Origin: Mycobacterium sp. E183
GTDB lineage: Bacteria > Actinomycetota > Actinomycetes > Mycobacteriales > Mycobacteriaceae
Direction of reading: 5' to 3'
Assembly: GCF_001667735.1 (NCBI RefSeq)
Contig: NZ_LZJN01000080.1
Span: 1 to 64,000, forward strand
Length of the DNA stretch: 64,000 nucleotides
Shown: positions 17,883-25,338 of the stretch, piece after piece
Numbering within the stretch: the stretch's first letter is position 1
Layout: each line of letters opens with the position of its first letter
The notes under the pieces: generated by a model
Seen by the model: only the letters and a program-made list of their open reading frames with translations
Database searches by the model: none
Told to the model about the DNA's origin: nothing
Program-made: the position numbers and the translations under genes

Positions 17883-18347
17883 ATGACCTATCGCCGCCTT
17901 GCCTTGGTACTGGGCGCGGTGGCGGCGGCGGCCGCCGTCATTCCCGTCGCGGCCCACGGTGCGCCGCCGACGAAGTGCCTGACCAACACCCAGACGGGCA
18001 AGCAGGTCTACGTGCCTTGCGATCTGCTCAACGCCGGCGCCAATTTCCCGCCGGGGCAGCGCTGCCCACCGCCCATCGAGCAGTACCCGAAGGATGTGGC
18101 GGACTGGTGCGGCGAAGGTCCCGGCCTGGCGAGTACCACGCCCACGACTCCCACGAGTCCGACGACTCCGACAACGCCTACGACTCCGACAACGCCCACG
18201 ACTCCGACAACGCCCACGACGACGAGCTCCGGGCGGCCCACGAGTTCCACCAGCCCGACGAGCCGCGCGACCCCGACCACGACCGCGACGGCTCCCATCA
18301 CCGCGCCGAACGCCATGAAAACGGCGGGCCCGGGCGATACACAGTGA
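17883..18347 (+). CDS. Secreted Thr/Pro-rich protein
   Basis: 154 residues from ATG at 17883, chosen over an ATG 12 codons upstream because GAGGAG lies six bases before it and it gives a good signal peptide (MTYRRLALVLGAVAAAAAV...AAHG). The mature N-terminal part is small with four cysteines (TKCLTN, VPCDLL, QRCPPP, DWCGEG), likely two disulfides. The second half is PTTPTT repeats and Ser/Thr-rich sequence, a probable glycosylation or cell-wall linker. No known domain. It is convergent with the C39-like gene. Confidence 0.75.
   Translation: MTYRRLALVLGAVAAAAAVIPVAAHGAPPTKCLTNTQTGKQVYVPCDLLNAGANFPPGQRCPPPIEQYPKDVADWCGEGPGLASTTPTTPTSPTTPTTPTTPTTPTTPTTPTTTSSGRPTSSTSPTSRATPTTTATAPITAPNAMKTAGPGDTQ
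18163..18216 (+). repeat. Three tandem 18-bp units encoding PTTPTT
   Basis: CGACTCCGACAACGCCTA and two copies with one change (T to C) sit head to tail without spacers. They lie in the Thr/Pro tail of the secreted protein and keep the reading frame, so copy number can vary without breaking the gene. Related partial units flank them. Confidence 0.85.
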
Positions 18348-18354
18348 CGAATCC

Positions 18355-19116
18355 CTAGCCGGGCGGCGCGGTCACGACGATCGATTCCTGTCCGATCTTC
18401 CAGGCCGTCATGAACGTGCCGATGCTGACCTTGGTGTTGGCGTGATCGGCGTAGGGGTCGTTGAGGTGGACGACATCCTTGACGGTGTCGATGCCGGTGA
18501 CCACCAGCAAATGATCGGCCGACGTGCGCTGGTCGTTGGAGTTCAAGATGGTTCCGGAGTTGACCCACGCGATGACCTTGCGGTTCGCGCCCAGGTACTG
18601 CTCCAGCGACGACAGGCCCACCTCTTCGGGGTGCTTGTCATAGGTCATGTGCGACTTGATGCCGTAGTGCTCGAGCAGCACCACCGTGTCGGCCATGTCG
18701 ATGCCACCGTTCGGGCCGTCGTGAGCCGGGTCGCCGGTGGGGGCGTAAATGGGGCCGTCGCGGATCGACGAGGGCGTGTGCTGTGCCAGCTTGATGATCT
18801 GTTGCTCGGTCGGGGAGTGCCCGGTGACCTCCCCAACCACGTCCGCCACCGAAGCCAGCCCGCAGTTGTCCTCATACGACTGCTGCTGCCAGAACTCGGC
18901 GGCGGCGTCCGGGTCGCCGTACACGCCGCTGGCAATCGCTCGGGTGCTGGGCGGGCTGGCCTGCGTCCGGCCGCCGTCGACGGTAGCTGAGGTAGCGGTT
19001 GCGCGTATCGACGGTGACGCCCCACTGCACGCCGATAGGGTCGATATGCTGGCCATACCGATGCAGGCGGCCGCCAGGGCCGCGGGCGCCGCGGCCACGA
19101 TCCGAGAGTCGAACAT
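18355..19116 (-). CDS. Exported C39-like cysteine peptidase, predicted lipoprotein
   Basis: 253 residues from ATG at 19116, which has CGAGG five bases upstream; a TTG four codons further up is less likely. The signal sequence ends ISTLSAC, a lipobox. The papain-like C39 fold shows the catalytic Cys in DNCGLASVADVV, the His in SADHLLVVTGID, and the Asp/Asn partner in VVHLNDPYA. Peptidase_C39_2 proteins cleave peptides or act on cell-wall substrates; here outside the membrane. Middle section NGGIDMADTVVLLEHYGI is typical of these. Convergent with the Thr/Pro-rich gene 7 bases away. Confidence 0.83.
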   Translation of the reverse strand: MFDSRIVAAAPAALAAACIGMASISTLSACSGASPSIRATATSATVDGGRTQASPPSTRAIASGVYGDPDAAAEFWQQQSYEDNCGLASVADVVGEVTGHSPTEQQIIKLAQHTPSSIRDGPIYAPTGDPAHDGPNGGIDMADTVVLLEHYGIKSHMTYDKHPEEVGLSSLEQYLGANRKVIAWVNSGTILNSNDQRTSADHLLVVTGIDTVKDVVHLNDPYADHANTKVSIGTFMTAWKIGQESIVVTAPPG

Positions 19117-19208
19117 GTTGCCTCGCAAAGGCCGGTCGAACTACCGATTGGTCAGCAACGTAGCATCCCTAGCAAACCCGCGCAGCGCAATTGAAGCGCC
19201 GACGAACC

Positions 19209-19952
19209 TCAGTTCCCCGCTTCGATCGCCGCGACTCTTGCCGCCGCGTCGGGTCCGCAGAACCGCTGCAGGTCCACCCCGCCCGCGGCCAGCAGATCGT
19301 CGATGCGGTGTTTCAGGTCGCCCGAAGTCAGGTGCGCATACAGGTTGGCGCCCGGGCACGACGTCGACGCCAGGTCCCGATGGCCCGCCAATGTGGTGGT
19401 CGCGACGCGAAACGTCTGGGCGGCCCACGCGAATGCCCGAGCCGCTCCCAGGAGCTGCGCCTCGGGGACCGCCTCTTGATCGAAGTCGCCCTCGCAGAGG
19501 ACGAGGAAATGGCCCGTCGTGTCGTAATCCGTCGCCGTGTCGCCCGCGAGCTCGGTGCTCCGCAATTCGTAGATGTTGCCGTTGCGGTCGACGCCGACGT
19601 GGTAGGCGATGTCGATCCATCCGTGCTGATCCTGGTGGTAGCGCTGGTCCTGGCGCAGGTGGTTGGGGGCGTTGCGGTTGTCACCGAGGGCCACGGCCTC
19701 GTGGTGCAGGGTCATCCGGGTGATGGTGTGACGCCTGCCCCCGGGGCGGGCCGGCCGGGCGCCCCAGGCGTCCCGGCACAGCAACAGGGCCGAACTCCCA
19801 GCGGTCAGGCGGACGTCTGCCGTCGACGTCGGACCCGTCGGTGTGGTCTTCGAGCGCGGCCCGACCACGGCCGCCGCCCCGAGGCCGCCGGCCAGTCCCA
19901 GCATCTGGCGGCGGCTGACAACGGCCGGCCGGCTTGACGCGGGCTCACACAC
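19209..19952 (-). CDS. N-acetylmuramoyl-L-alanine amidase, PGRP-type, Tat-exported
   Basis: 247 residues. The N-terminus has a twin-arginine signal (SRRQMLGLAGGLGAAAVVG). The amidase_2/PGRP domain shows RDAWGARPARPG, the first zinc His in MTLHHEA, GWIDIAYHVGVDRNGNIYELR, and the last ligands in LAGHRDLASTSCPG. It should cut the bond between N-acetylmuramic acid and L-alanine in peptidoglycan using zinc. It is upstream of the C39-like lipoprotein gene on the same strand but 92 bases separate them. It is divergent from the CAP-domain gene. Confidence 0.92.
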   Translation of the reverse strand: MCEPASSRPAVVSRRQMLGLAGGLGAAAVVGPRSKTTPTGPTSTADVRLTAGSSALLLCRDAWGARPARPGGRRHTITRMTLHHEAVALGDNRNAPNHLRQDQRYHQDQHGWIDIAYHVGVDRNGNIYELRSTELAGDTATDYDTTGHFLVLCEGDFDQEAVPEAQLLGAARAFAWAAQTFRVATTTLAGHRDLASTSCPGANLYAHLTSGDLKHRIDDLLAAGGVDLQRFCGPDAAARVAAIEAGN

Positions 19953-20073
19953 GCCTCACCACGATACGGGGGTCGACGTCGCGAAACGGACCGATCGCGG
20001 GGACCTCCCATGGTCACGAGACGGTAACGCTTGCTTCCCGCGGCCCGAAATACACGGTGTGGCAAGAGGCAAC

Positions 20074-20544
20074 ATGACGAGGAAAGTCAAGGTTGTCGCA
20101 GTGTTCTCGCTCGGCGCCTTGGTCGCAACGGCTCCCGGGACCGTTGACATCGCCGCCCGCGCAGACGCATCAGGGTGGGCGTTGTACAGCGGCGTGAACC
20201 GGCTTCGCCAATCCTGCGGGCCGATCGGCCAGGACCCACGCCTGACCGATGCGGCGCAGCGGCACGCCAACGACATGCTTACCAACGGGGTCAACGGCCA
20301 CATCGGCTCGGACGGCTCTTCACCGCAGACGCGCATCACGGATGCGGGCTACCGCACCCCCTACAGCGGTGAGGTCGTCTTCTGGGGTACCGGGTCCGCC
20401 GCGAACATCAACCAAGCGCTCGACCTGTGGATGCAAAGCCCGCCGCACCGGGCGATCATTTTGAACTGCGCTTACACCGCGGCCGGCTTCGCCACCGCCT
20501 CGGACGGCAACAAGATGACGGTCGTCGGCGACTTCGCCGCCTGA
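20074..20544 (+). CDS. Secreted CAP/SCP-domain protein
   Basis: 156 residues from ATG at 20074 with AGAGG four bases upstream. A signal peptide (MTRKVKVVAVFSLGALVATAPG) precedes a compact CAP domain: ALYSGVNRLRQSC, DAAQRHANDMLTNGVNGHIGSDG, EVVFWGTGSAANINQALDLWMQSPPHRAIILN. Two cysteines could pair. CAP proteins bind small molecules, lipids or peptidoglycan; enzymatic function is uncertain. It is divergent from the amidase gene and next to a serine hydrolase, inside a cluster of exported proteins. Confidence 0.87.
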   Translation: MTRKVKVVAVFSLGALVATAPGTVDIAARADASGWALYSGVNRLRQSCGPIGQDPRLTDAAQRHANDMLTNGVNGHIGSDGSSPQTRITDAGYRTPYSGEVVFWGTGSAANINQALDLWMQSPPHRAIILNCAYTAAGFATASDGNKMTVVGDFAA

Positions 20545-20706
20545 AATGCGCGCCGTGCTGCGCGTCAATGCCTGAGAGTTGTTGGTTACAAGGCGAATTC
20601 GTGGCGACAAACCGCGTAATAACCATCCAGGCAAATCCGGATGGCTCGGCGAGAAACCGCACTAGGCTTTGGCCGTAGGAGGAGAAGCAGGTCGGGAGGC
20701 GTGCCG

Positions 20707-22290
20707 ATGGGACGGGCCAGCACGGTTGGCAACAGCTCGCTCGACCGCTGGCGCCTACGTCGGCGGACGGCCATCGCCGTTGCGGGCGTCGCGCTCGTGG
20801 TCGTGGCGGCGTGCGGGCGTGGTCAAGCCTCGCACCCGGCGGCCGGCGATTCCTGGCAGCTCACGCACGCCCCGACCGCGAAGCCGCCCGGTTCCCCGGC
20901 CGCACAGCCCCCCGGTTCCCCGGCCGCAAAGCCGCCCGGACCGGAGTTCGCACCCCTATCCAAACTGATCAACGACGCTATTGCGGCCAACAGGCTGCCC
21001 GGCGCGGTGGTCCTGATCGGCCACGGCGGCACCGTTGCGTTCGATCAGGCTTTCGGATCGCGCAAGCTCGCGGGCGAGCCGGGGTTGGATGGGTCGCCCG
21101 CACCGGCCGAGCCGATGACCGAGGACACGATCTTCGATCTGGCGTCGTTGACCAAGAGCCTCGCGACGGCGACCGCGGTGATGCAACTCTACGAACAAGG
21201 CAAGGTTCAGTTCGACGATCCCGTGCAGCGCTATCTGCCGGAGTTCAACCCGGCCAACGACCCACGGCGCGCAAACGTGACGGTTCGAATGTTGCTGACG
21301 CACACGTCGGGTGAGACGGGCGACGTCGAACTCAAGGATCCATGGGGACTGGCCACACCCGACAAGACCGAAGGCGTTCATCGTGCGCTCACGACGCCGC
21401 TGGAGTCGAGCCCCGGCGGGTCTTTCCGCTACTCCGATATCAATTTCATCCTGCTTGGCGCGCTCGTCGAGAAAGTCACGGGCGAGGCGGAAGACGTCTA
21501 CGTCCAGGAACACGTATTCGCGCCTCTTGGCCTGCGGGACACCCGCTATCTCCCGTCGGACAAGGCATGCGGTCCACACGCGGTCAGGGGAGCCGCGGTC
21601 GGTTGGGCCGCCGCGTCGACGGCAGGCGAGGGGCAGCCGTGTCCCGCGGGCAGCTGGGACACGGACATCCTGGCGCGCATCGCACCCACGGCGCGGGACG
21701 AAGAAGGCCGGGCCGATCCGGCCAAGAATCCCGACCTCGACCGTCTGCTGCGCGGCACCGTGCAGGACACGACCGCCCGCCGCATGGGCGGGGTGGCCGG
21801 GCACGCCGGCGTCTTTTCCACGGCGCACGATGTCGGCGTCTACGCGCAGGCGCTGCTCGATCGGCTTGCGGGCCGGCCGAGCGAATTCCCGCTCCAACAA
21901 CAGACTTTGGAGTTGATGACGACCCCGCAGCAGCCGGGACACACCGACCAACAGGTCAAGGCGGCGGACGACGCCGCGCGGGCGGCAGCCGCGAAGAGGT
22001 CGAAGACCGCGCATCCGCTGCTTGCCGCCCGCTATCCGGCTATCGCCGGGCAGAATCTGCTCGGTCTCGGCTGGGATATCGATACGCCGCTGTCCATGCC
22101 ACGCGGAGCGGTTTTTCCCGTCGGGAGTTTCGGACACACGGGCTTCACCGGAACCTCGGTGTGGCTCGACCCGGCCTCGGACACCTACGTCGTTCTGCTC
22201 ACCAACTCGATTCATACGCGCGGCAGCCCACCGATCTCGGACATCCGGGGTGAGGTGGCAACCGCCGCGGCCCAGGCCCTGGGCCTCTAG
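20707..22290 (+). CDS. Class C beta-lactamase-type serine hydrolase, predicted lipoprotein
   Basis: 527 residues from ATG at 20707, with GGAGG seven bases upstream; upstream starts would spoil the signal. The lipobox is VVVAAC (Cys about 37), then a KPPGSPAA repeat linker. The penicillin-binding-type domain has the nucleophile motif SLTK (in FDLASLTKSLA), the second motif YSD (in FRYSDINFILLGALVEK) and the third HTGFTG. It could be an esterase, DD-peptidase or D-aminopeptidase. An insertion (DDAARAAAAKRSKTAHPLL) lies before the last motif. Its stop shares CTAG with the M15 gene. Confidence 0.88.
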   Translation: MGRASTVGNSSLDRWRLRRRTAIAVAGVALVVVAACGRGQASHPAAGDSWQLTHAPTAKPPGSPAAQPPGSPAAKPPGPEFAPLSKLINDAIAANRLPGAVVLIGHGGTVAFDQAFGSRKLAGEPGLDGSPAPAEPMTEDTIFDLASLTKSLATATAVMQLYEQGKVQFDDPVQRYLPEFNPANDPRRANVTVRMLLTHTSGETGDVELKDPWGLATPDKTEGVHRALTTPLESSPGGSFRYSDINFILLGALVEKVTGEAEDVYVQEHVFAPLGLRDTRYLPSDKACGPHAVRGAAVGWAAASTAGEGQPCPAGSWDTDILARIAPTARDEEGRADPAKNPDLDRLLRGTVQDTTARRMGGVAGHAGVFSTAHDVGVYAQALLDRLAGRPSEFPLQQQTLELMTTPQQPGHTDQQVKAADDAARAAAAKRSKTAHPLLAARYPAIAGQNLLGLGWDIDTPLSMPRGAVFPVGSFGHTGFTGTSVWLDPASDTYVVLLTNSIHTRGSPPISDIRGEVATAAAQALGL

Positions 22291-23096
22291 GGCCGCTCGA
22301 AGTGTTGGTAGTCAAGGGGAGCCGCCCATTCGCCGCCCCAGCGCCAGCCACGATCTGTGAAGGCGCGCACCGCCGGATCGCCAGGGTGTAAGAGTCCCGG
22401 GTCGGTGCGGCTGCGGTCCAGGTAAGCCGCCGCGTTCTGCGGTTCGAAATACCCGCTGGCGTACAGGCACGGATTGACGAGCGTATTGATATCGATCGCC
22501 CGGCCGTAGGCGTGTGGCGACCATTCGTTGGTTCCGGGGATGAGGCGGCAGTTGAACGCCGACGTGTTGTCGTCCTCCATCGACAACTCGTCATTGGCGT
22601 CCTGGTAGTGGTCGACGGTGCGGATCTTCTCGATGGGATAGCCCAGACGGAAAAGCTGCTCGAAGATCACGACGACCTCCGGCGCCAAGTCCTGATGCAC
22701 GATCAGCTGGCCGCGGTGCGTCTGGCCGTCGAAACCGACGTAGTCGACGTCGACCCGTCGCAGCTGTTCCGGCTCGACGGGGCAACCCGGCCGCCACGTC
22801 GCACCGAGTTCGGCCGCGGTGACCGTTTCCACGGTCGCAGCGGCGGCGGCCGGCGGCGGGTTGGCCGGCGGCGTGGCCGCCGCCGATGACGATGACAGGG
22901 CGGCCGCAGACGGAGACGGTGCGGCCGCGCGCGGCGGCGCCGCGGCCGTGCATTGCACCAGCACCAGACCCGCCGCGAGCATTCCGGCCGCGGCGGCAAA
23001 CCGGCGCCCGAAGCGCGTCAACCCCGATGCAGTGTTCACCGCCTGCTTCTTCCGACCCTCCGAGCCCGCCGTCACCTTACGCCGAGTGTGCGCCAC
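22287..23096 (-). CDS. M15-family peptidase (D-Ala-D-Ala carboxypeptidase-like), predicted lipoprotein
   Basis: 269 residues. A positively charged start leads to a signal with lipobox LVLVQC (Cys about 49), then an Ala/Pro/Ser linker. The M15 zinc site is visible: first His and Asp in WSPHAYGRAIDIN, and the last His in DYQHFE. IVHQDLAPEVVVIFEQLFRLGYPIEKIRTV is typical of the family. It probably trims peptide stems or cross-links of peptidoglycan. It is convergent with the serine hydrolase gene and their stop codons overlap in one CTAG. Confidence 0.9.
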   Translation of the reverse strand: MAHTRRKVTAGSEGRKKQAVNTASGLTRFGRRFAAAAGMLAAGLVLVQCTAAAPPRAAAPSPSAAALSSSSAAATPPANPPPAAAAATVETVTAAELGATWRPGCPVEPEQLRRVDVDYVGFDGQTHRGQLIVHQDLAPEVVVIFEQLFRLGYPIEKIRTVDHYQDANDELSMEDDNTSAFNCRLIPGTNEWSPHAYGRAIDINTLVNPCLYASGYFEPQNAAAYLDRSRTDPGLLHPGDPAVRAFTDRGWRWGGEWAAPLDYQHFERP

Positions 23097-23149
23097 GGTG
23101 CGTGCAAGATTTCTGTGTTCGGTTGAACGGCGCGAGGTTATATTCGAGC

Positions 23150-23470
23150 ATGCGCTTCATCCGTGTGGCTGCGGCGGTCGGCATGGCCATCGCCGTATCG
23201 CTCGTCGCGCCGGTCGTATTGGTAGTGGCGTCTGCTCACGCTGACAATGGCATCGAGGGCTACGCACGTTGCGTCGGAGGCGGCGTGCAACCCCCGCCGC
23301 CCGGGGTGCGTCCGGAGAACTGGTTTCCCAGCGTTCACGTGATCGAGACGGATGTGGATGGGGCCGTGCCGCCGGCCCAAATCGTCGAGAGATTAGTGGA
23401 TATGGGAGTCAACCGGCCCGACGCGGTGCGGCAGGTGCAGTGTTTTCTGGCCTACGAACCGCGTGGGTGA
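23150..23470 (+). CDS. Small secreted protein, unknown function
   Basis: 106 residues from ATG at 23150 (a longer open frame upstream lacks sense). A clear signal peptide (MRFIRVAAAVGMAIAVSLVAPVVLVVASAHA) precedes a mature part of about 75 residues with two cysteines (YARCVGG, VQCFLAY). The mature N-terminus is Pro-rich (VQPPPPGVRP). I recognise no family. It is divergent from the M15 lipoprotein gene and convergent with the USP gene. Confidence 0.7.
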   Translation: MRFIRVAAAVGMAIAVSLVAPVVLVVASAHADNGIEGYARCVGGGVQPPPPGVRPENWFPSVHVIETDVDGAVPPAQIVERLVDMGVNRPDAVRQVQCFLAYEPRG

Positions 23471-23475
23471 CGAGC

Positions 23476-24369
23476 TCAGGGCTGACGCGCAACGATGACA
23501 GGGATCTTCGCCCTGTTGACCACCGCCGACCCAACCGAGCCGAGCAACATGCCGGCGAATCCGCCACGGCCGTGGCTGCCGACCACGATCAGTTGCGCCA
23601 GTTCGGAAGCCTCGATCAGCCAGTGGGCCGGGTCACCGATTTCGATTCTGCGACGAATCGCCACGTTGGGATAGCGTTCGTGCCAACCCGCTAGCCGTTC
23701 GGCGAGCGCCTCCTCCTCCTCGGACAGCTGGGCGTCCCACTTGGAATCTTGAAAAGCGTTGTTGGAGTTGAACACTCGCGGATCGGCCCAGGCATGGAAA
23801 GCGATCAAGGCGACGCCTCGTCGCGACGCTTCTTCGAACGCGATCGCGGTCGCGGCTTCCGACGCCGATGATCCGTCGATGCCCACGAGCACGGGTGCCC
23901 GGTCGACATTGCTGAGCGGCGGTTCCCCGTCGTGGATCACCGCGACCGGGCAGTGCGCGTTGTAGACCAATCCCGAACTCACCGAGCCAAGGACGCTGCG
24001 AACCACCACGCCGCGATACCCCCGATAGCCGACGACGACCATCTCCACCTCTCTGGAGAGGGCGACGAGCGTGGCGATGGCGGTCGAATAGATCACCTCG
24101 CCGTGGACTTGAATGGGACCGAGTTCACCGGCGCTCTCCTCGGCGACCCGCATTGCCGACGTGATCACTTCGCGCGCCCGGTGCTGCTGCCAGTGCCCCA
24201 CCGGCGCGCCTGACTGGAGCCACCCCGGCATCGGATCGTCGACGACATGGACCAGGGCCAGTGGCACGTTGCGCAACGCGGCAGTCAGAGCCGCCCACCG
24301 CACGGCACCCAGTGCCGCCGCCGAGCCGTCGACGCCTACCAAGATCGCGTTAGGTGGGGGTTGCCACAT
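23476..24369 (-). CDS. Universal stress protein, TB31.7 (Rv2623)-like, two ATP-binding USP domains
   Basis: 297 residues from ATG at 24369 (MWQPPPNAILVGVDGS), the exact length of Rv2623; upstream in-frame codons are not homologous. Each half has its own nucleotide-binding loop: GYRGYRGVVVRSVLGSVS and GSHGRGGFAGMLLGSVGS, the G-x2-G-x9-G-[ST] pattern. Rv2623 binds ATP, slows growth and is DosR-controlled. The two halves share DxSxxA starts (VGVDGSAAAL, VGIDGSSASEA). DosR-like boxes are weakly visible upstream (24435-24471). It is a separate gene from the Rv3134c-like USP at 4804. Confidence 0.9.
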   Translation of the reverse strand: MWQPPPNAILVGVDGSAAALGAVRWAALTAALRNVPLALVHVVDDPMPGWLQSGAPVGHWQQHRAREVITSAMRVAEESAGELGPIQVHGEVIYSTAIATLVALSREVEMVVVGYRGYRGVVVRSVLGSVSSGLVYNAHCPVAVIHDGEPPLSNVDRAPVLVGIDGSSASEAATAIAFEEASRRGVALIAFHAWADPRVFNSNNAFQDSKWDAQLSEEEEALAERLAGWHERYPNVAIRRRIEIGDPAHWLIEASELAQLIVVGSHGRGGFAGMLLGSVGSAVVNRAKIPVIVARQP

Positions 24370-24434
24370 TCCAGCTCGTTTCTGATCGGCCGCGTGCCCA
24401 CAGGCAGGATCATCCAGCACCGCCTGATTTGTCA

Positions 24435-24471
24435 GGGCCGAAGCGATGCAAGGAGTAAGGACCAAGGGCAT
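24435..24471 (-). promoter_or_regulatory. Weak DosR-like pair upstream of the TB31.7-like gene
   Basis: On the plus strand GGGCCGAAGCGATG (24435-24448) and AGGACCAAGGGCAT (24458-24471) resemble the two boxes at 4687-4721 in sequence, order and spacing (start to start 23 against 21). They lie about 65-100 bases before the start. The match to the DosR consensus is poor in the second half-sites, so this is suggestive only. Confidence 0.35.
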
Positions 24472-24592
24472 CGATTGAAGCGACCATTGCACTCTGACCT
24501 ACGCGGCGGTCGCCGCGACACCGTCGGGTCAGCAAGTTGGCCGGAGTACATCCGGCCATGCCGCTCGAGGCCGCCTGGGGAAAGATGGGCAC

Positions 24593-25324
24593 ATGACCGA
24601 TGCCGCCTGGAGCCTCTATGCCGAGGAAGTCGACAACGTCGACGGCTGGTTCTTCGAGGCCGATGTCAAGCTCTTCACCAAGCTGCTCGCGTCGCAGACG
24701 GCGGAAAACATCAAGGGGGACATGCTCGAGATCGGCGCATACCAGGGCAAGTCCGCCATCCTGATGGGTTACGGTCTGCGCGACGATGAAGAACTGGTGA
24801 TCTGCGACTTGTTCGAGGCCGTAATGGATCACGCGGACATGTCGCTGACCCCACGCCAGCAGTATTCGGGCCTGGAGCAGCAGCAGTTCCTCGCCAATTG
24901 GGATCGGTTTCACGTTCGCCGGCCGACGCTCGAAGTCTGCGAGTCATCGGAGCTCGACCTCGGAGAACGGGCACTGCGCTTCGTCCACATCGACGGCTGT
25001 CACAGCTACCGGTGCGTCGCGAACGACATCGCCCTCGCCGTGACCCACACGGCAAACCGGGGCGTGATCGCGATAGACGACTATCGAGGTGTCGAGACTC
25101 CCGGCGTCGCCGCGGCGGTCTGGCAGGCGGTTGGCAACGGCTGTTTGTTCCCGTTCGCGGCGACCTACATGAAGATCTACGCCTGCACGTCGGCCGCTGA
25201 TCAGGGTTTCTGGTCGGAGCGAGTCCGAGATTGTGCCGACATCTGTGCCTTCCCCGATTTCGGGTTGCCGTCGTATCGGAGCGTTTCGGAGAGCCAGATC
25301 GAACCCTCGGCCGCCACTTCCTGA
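24593..25324 (+). CDS. Class I SAM-dependent methyltransferase (TylF/Methyltransf_24 type)
   Basis: 243 residues. Motif I is DMLEIGAYQGKSAILMGYG (about 43-61), followed by the acidic strand ELVICDLFE; the HIDGCHSYRCVANDIALA stretch matches the metal-dependent O-methyltransferase group that acts on sugars (TylF, MycF). IAIDDYRGVETPGVAAAVW carries further conserved Asp residues. Substrate unknown; a convergent glycosyltransferase gene lies 14 bases downstream, so glycan modification is an attractive guess. No signal peptide, so cytoplasmic. Confidence 0.82.
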   Translation: MTDAAWSLYAEEVDNVDGWFFEADVKLFTKLLASQTAENIKGDMLEIGAYQGKSAILMGYGLRDDEELVICDLFEAVMDHADMSLTPRQQYSGLEQQQFLANWDRFHVRRPTLEVCESSELDLGERALRFVHIDGCHSYRCVANDIALAVTHTANRGVIAIDDYRGVETPGVAAAVWQAVGNGCLFPFAATYMKIYACTSAADQGFWSERVRDCADICAFPDFGLPSYRSVSESQIEPSAATS

Positions 25325-25338
25325 CGGGCGCGCGTGGA

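Noticed and set aside
18163-18216. Direct repeats as a CRISPR array
   Set aside because: The units are 18 bases, contiguous without spacers, and in frame in a Thr/Pro-coding tail. No cas gene is present.
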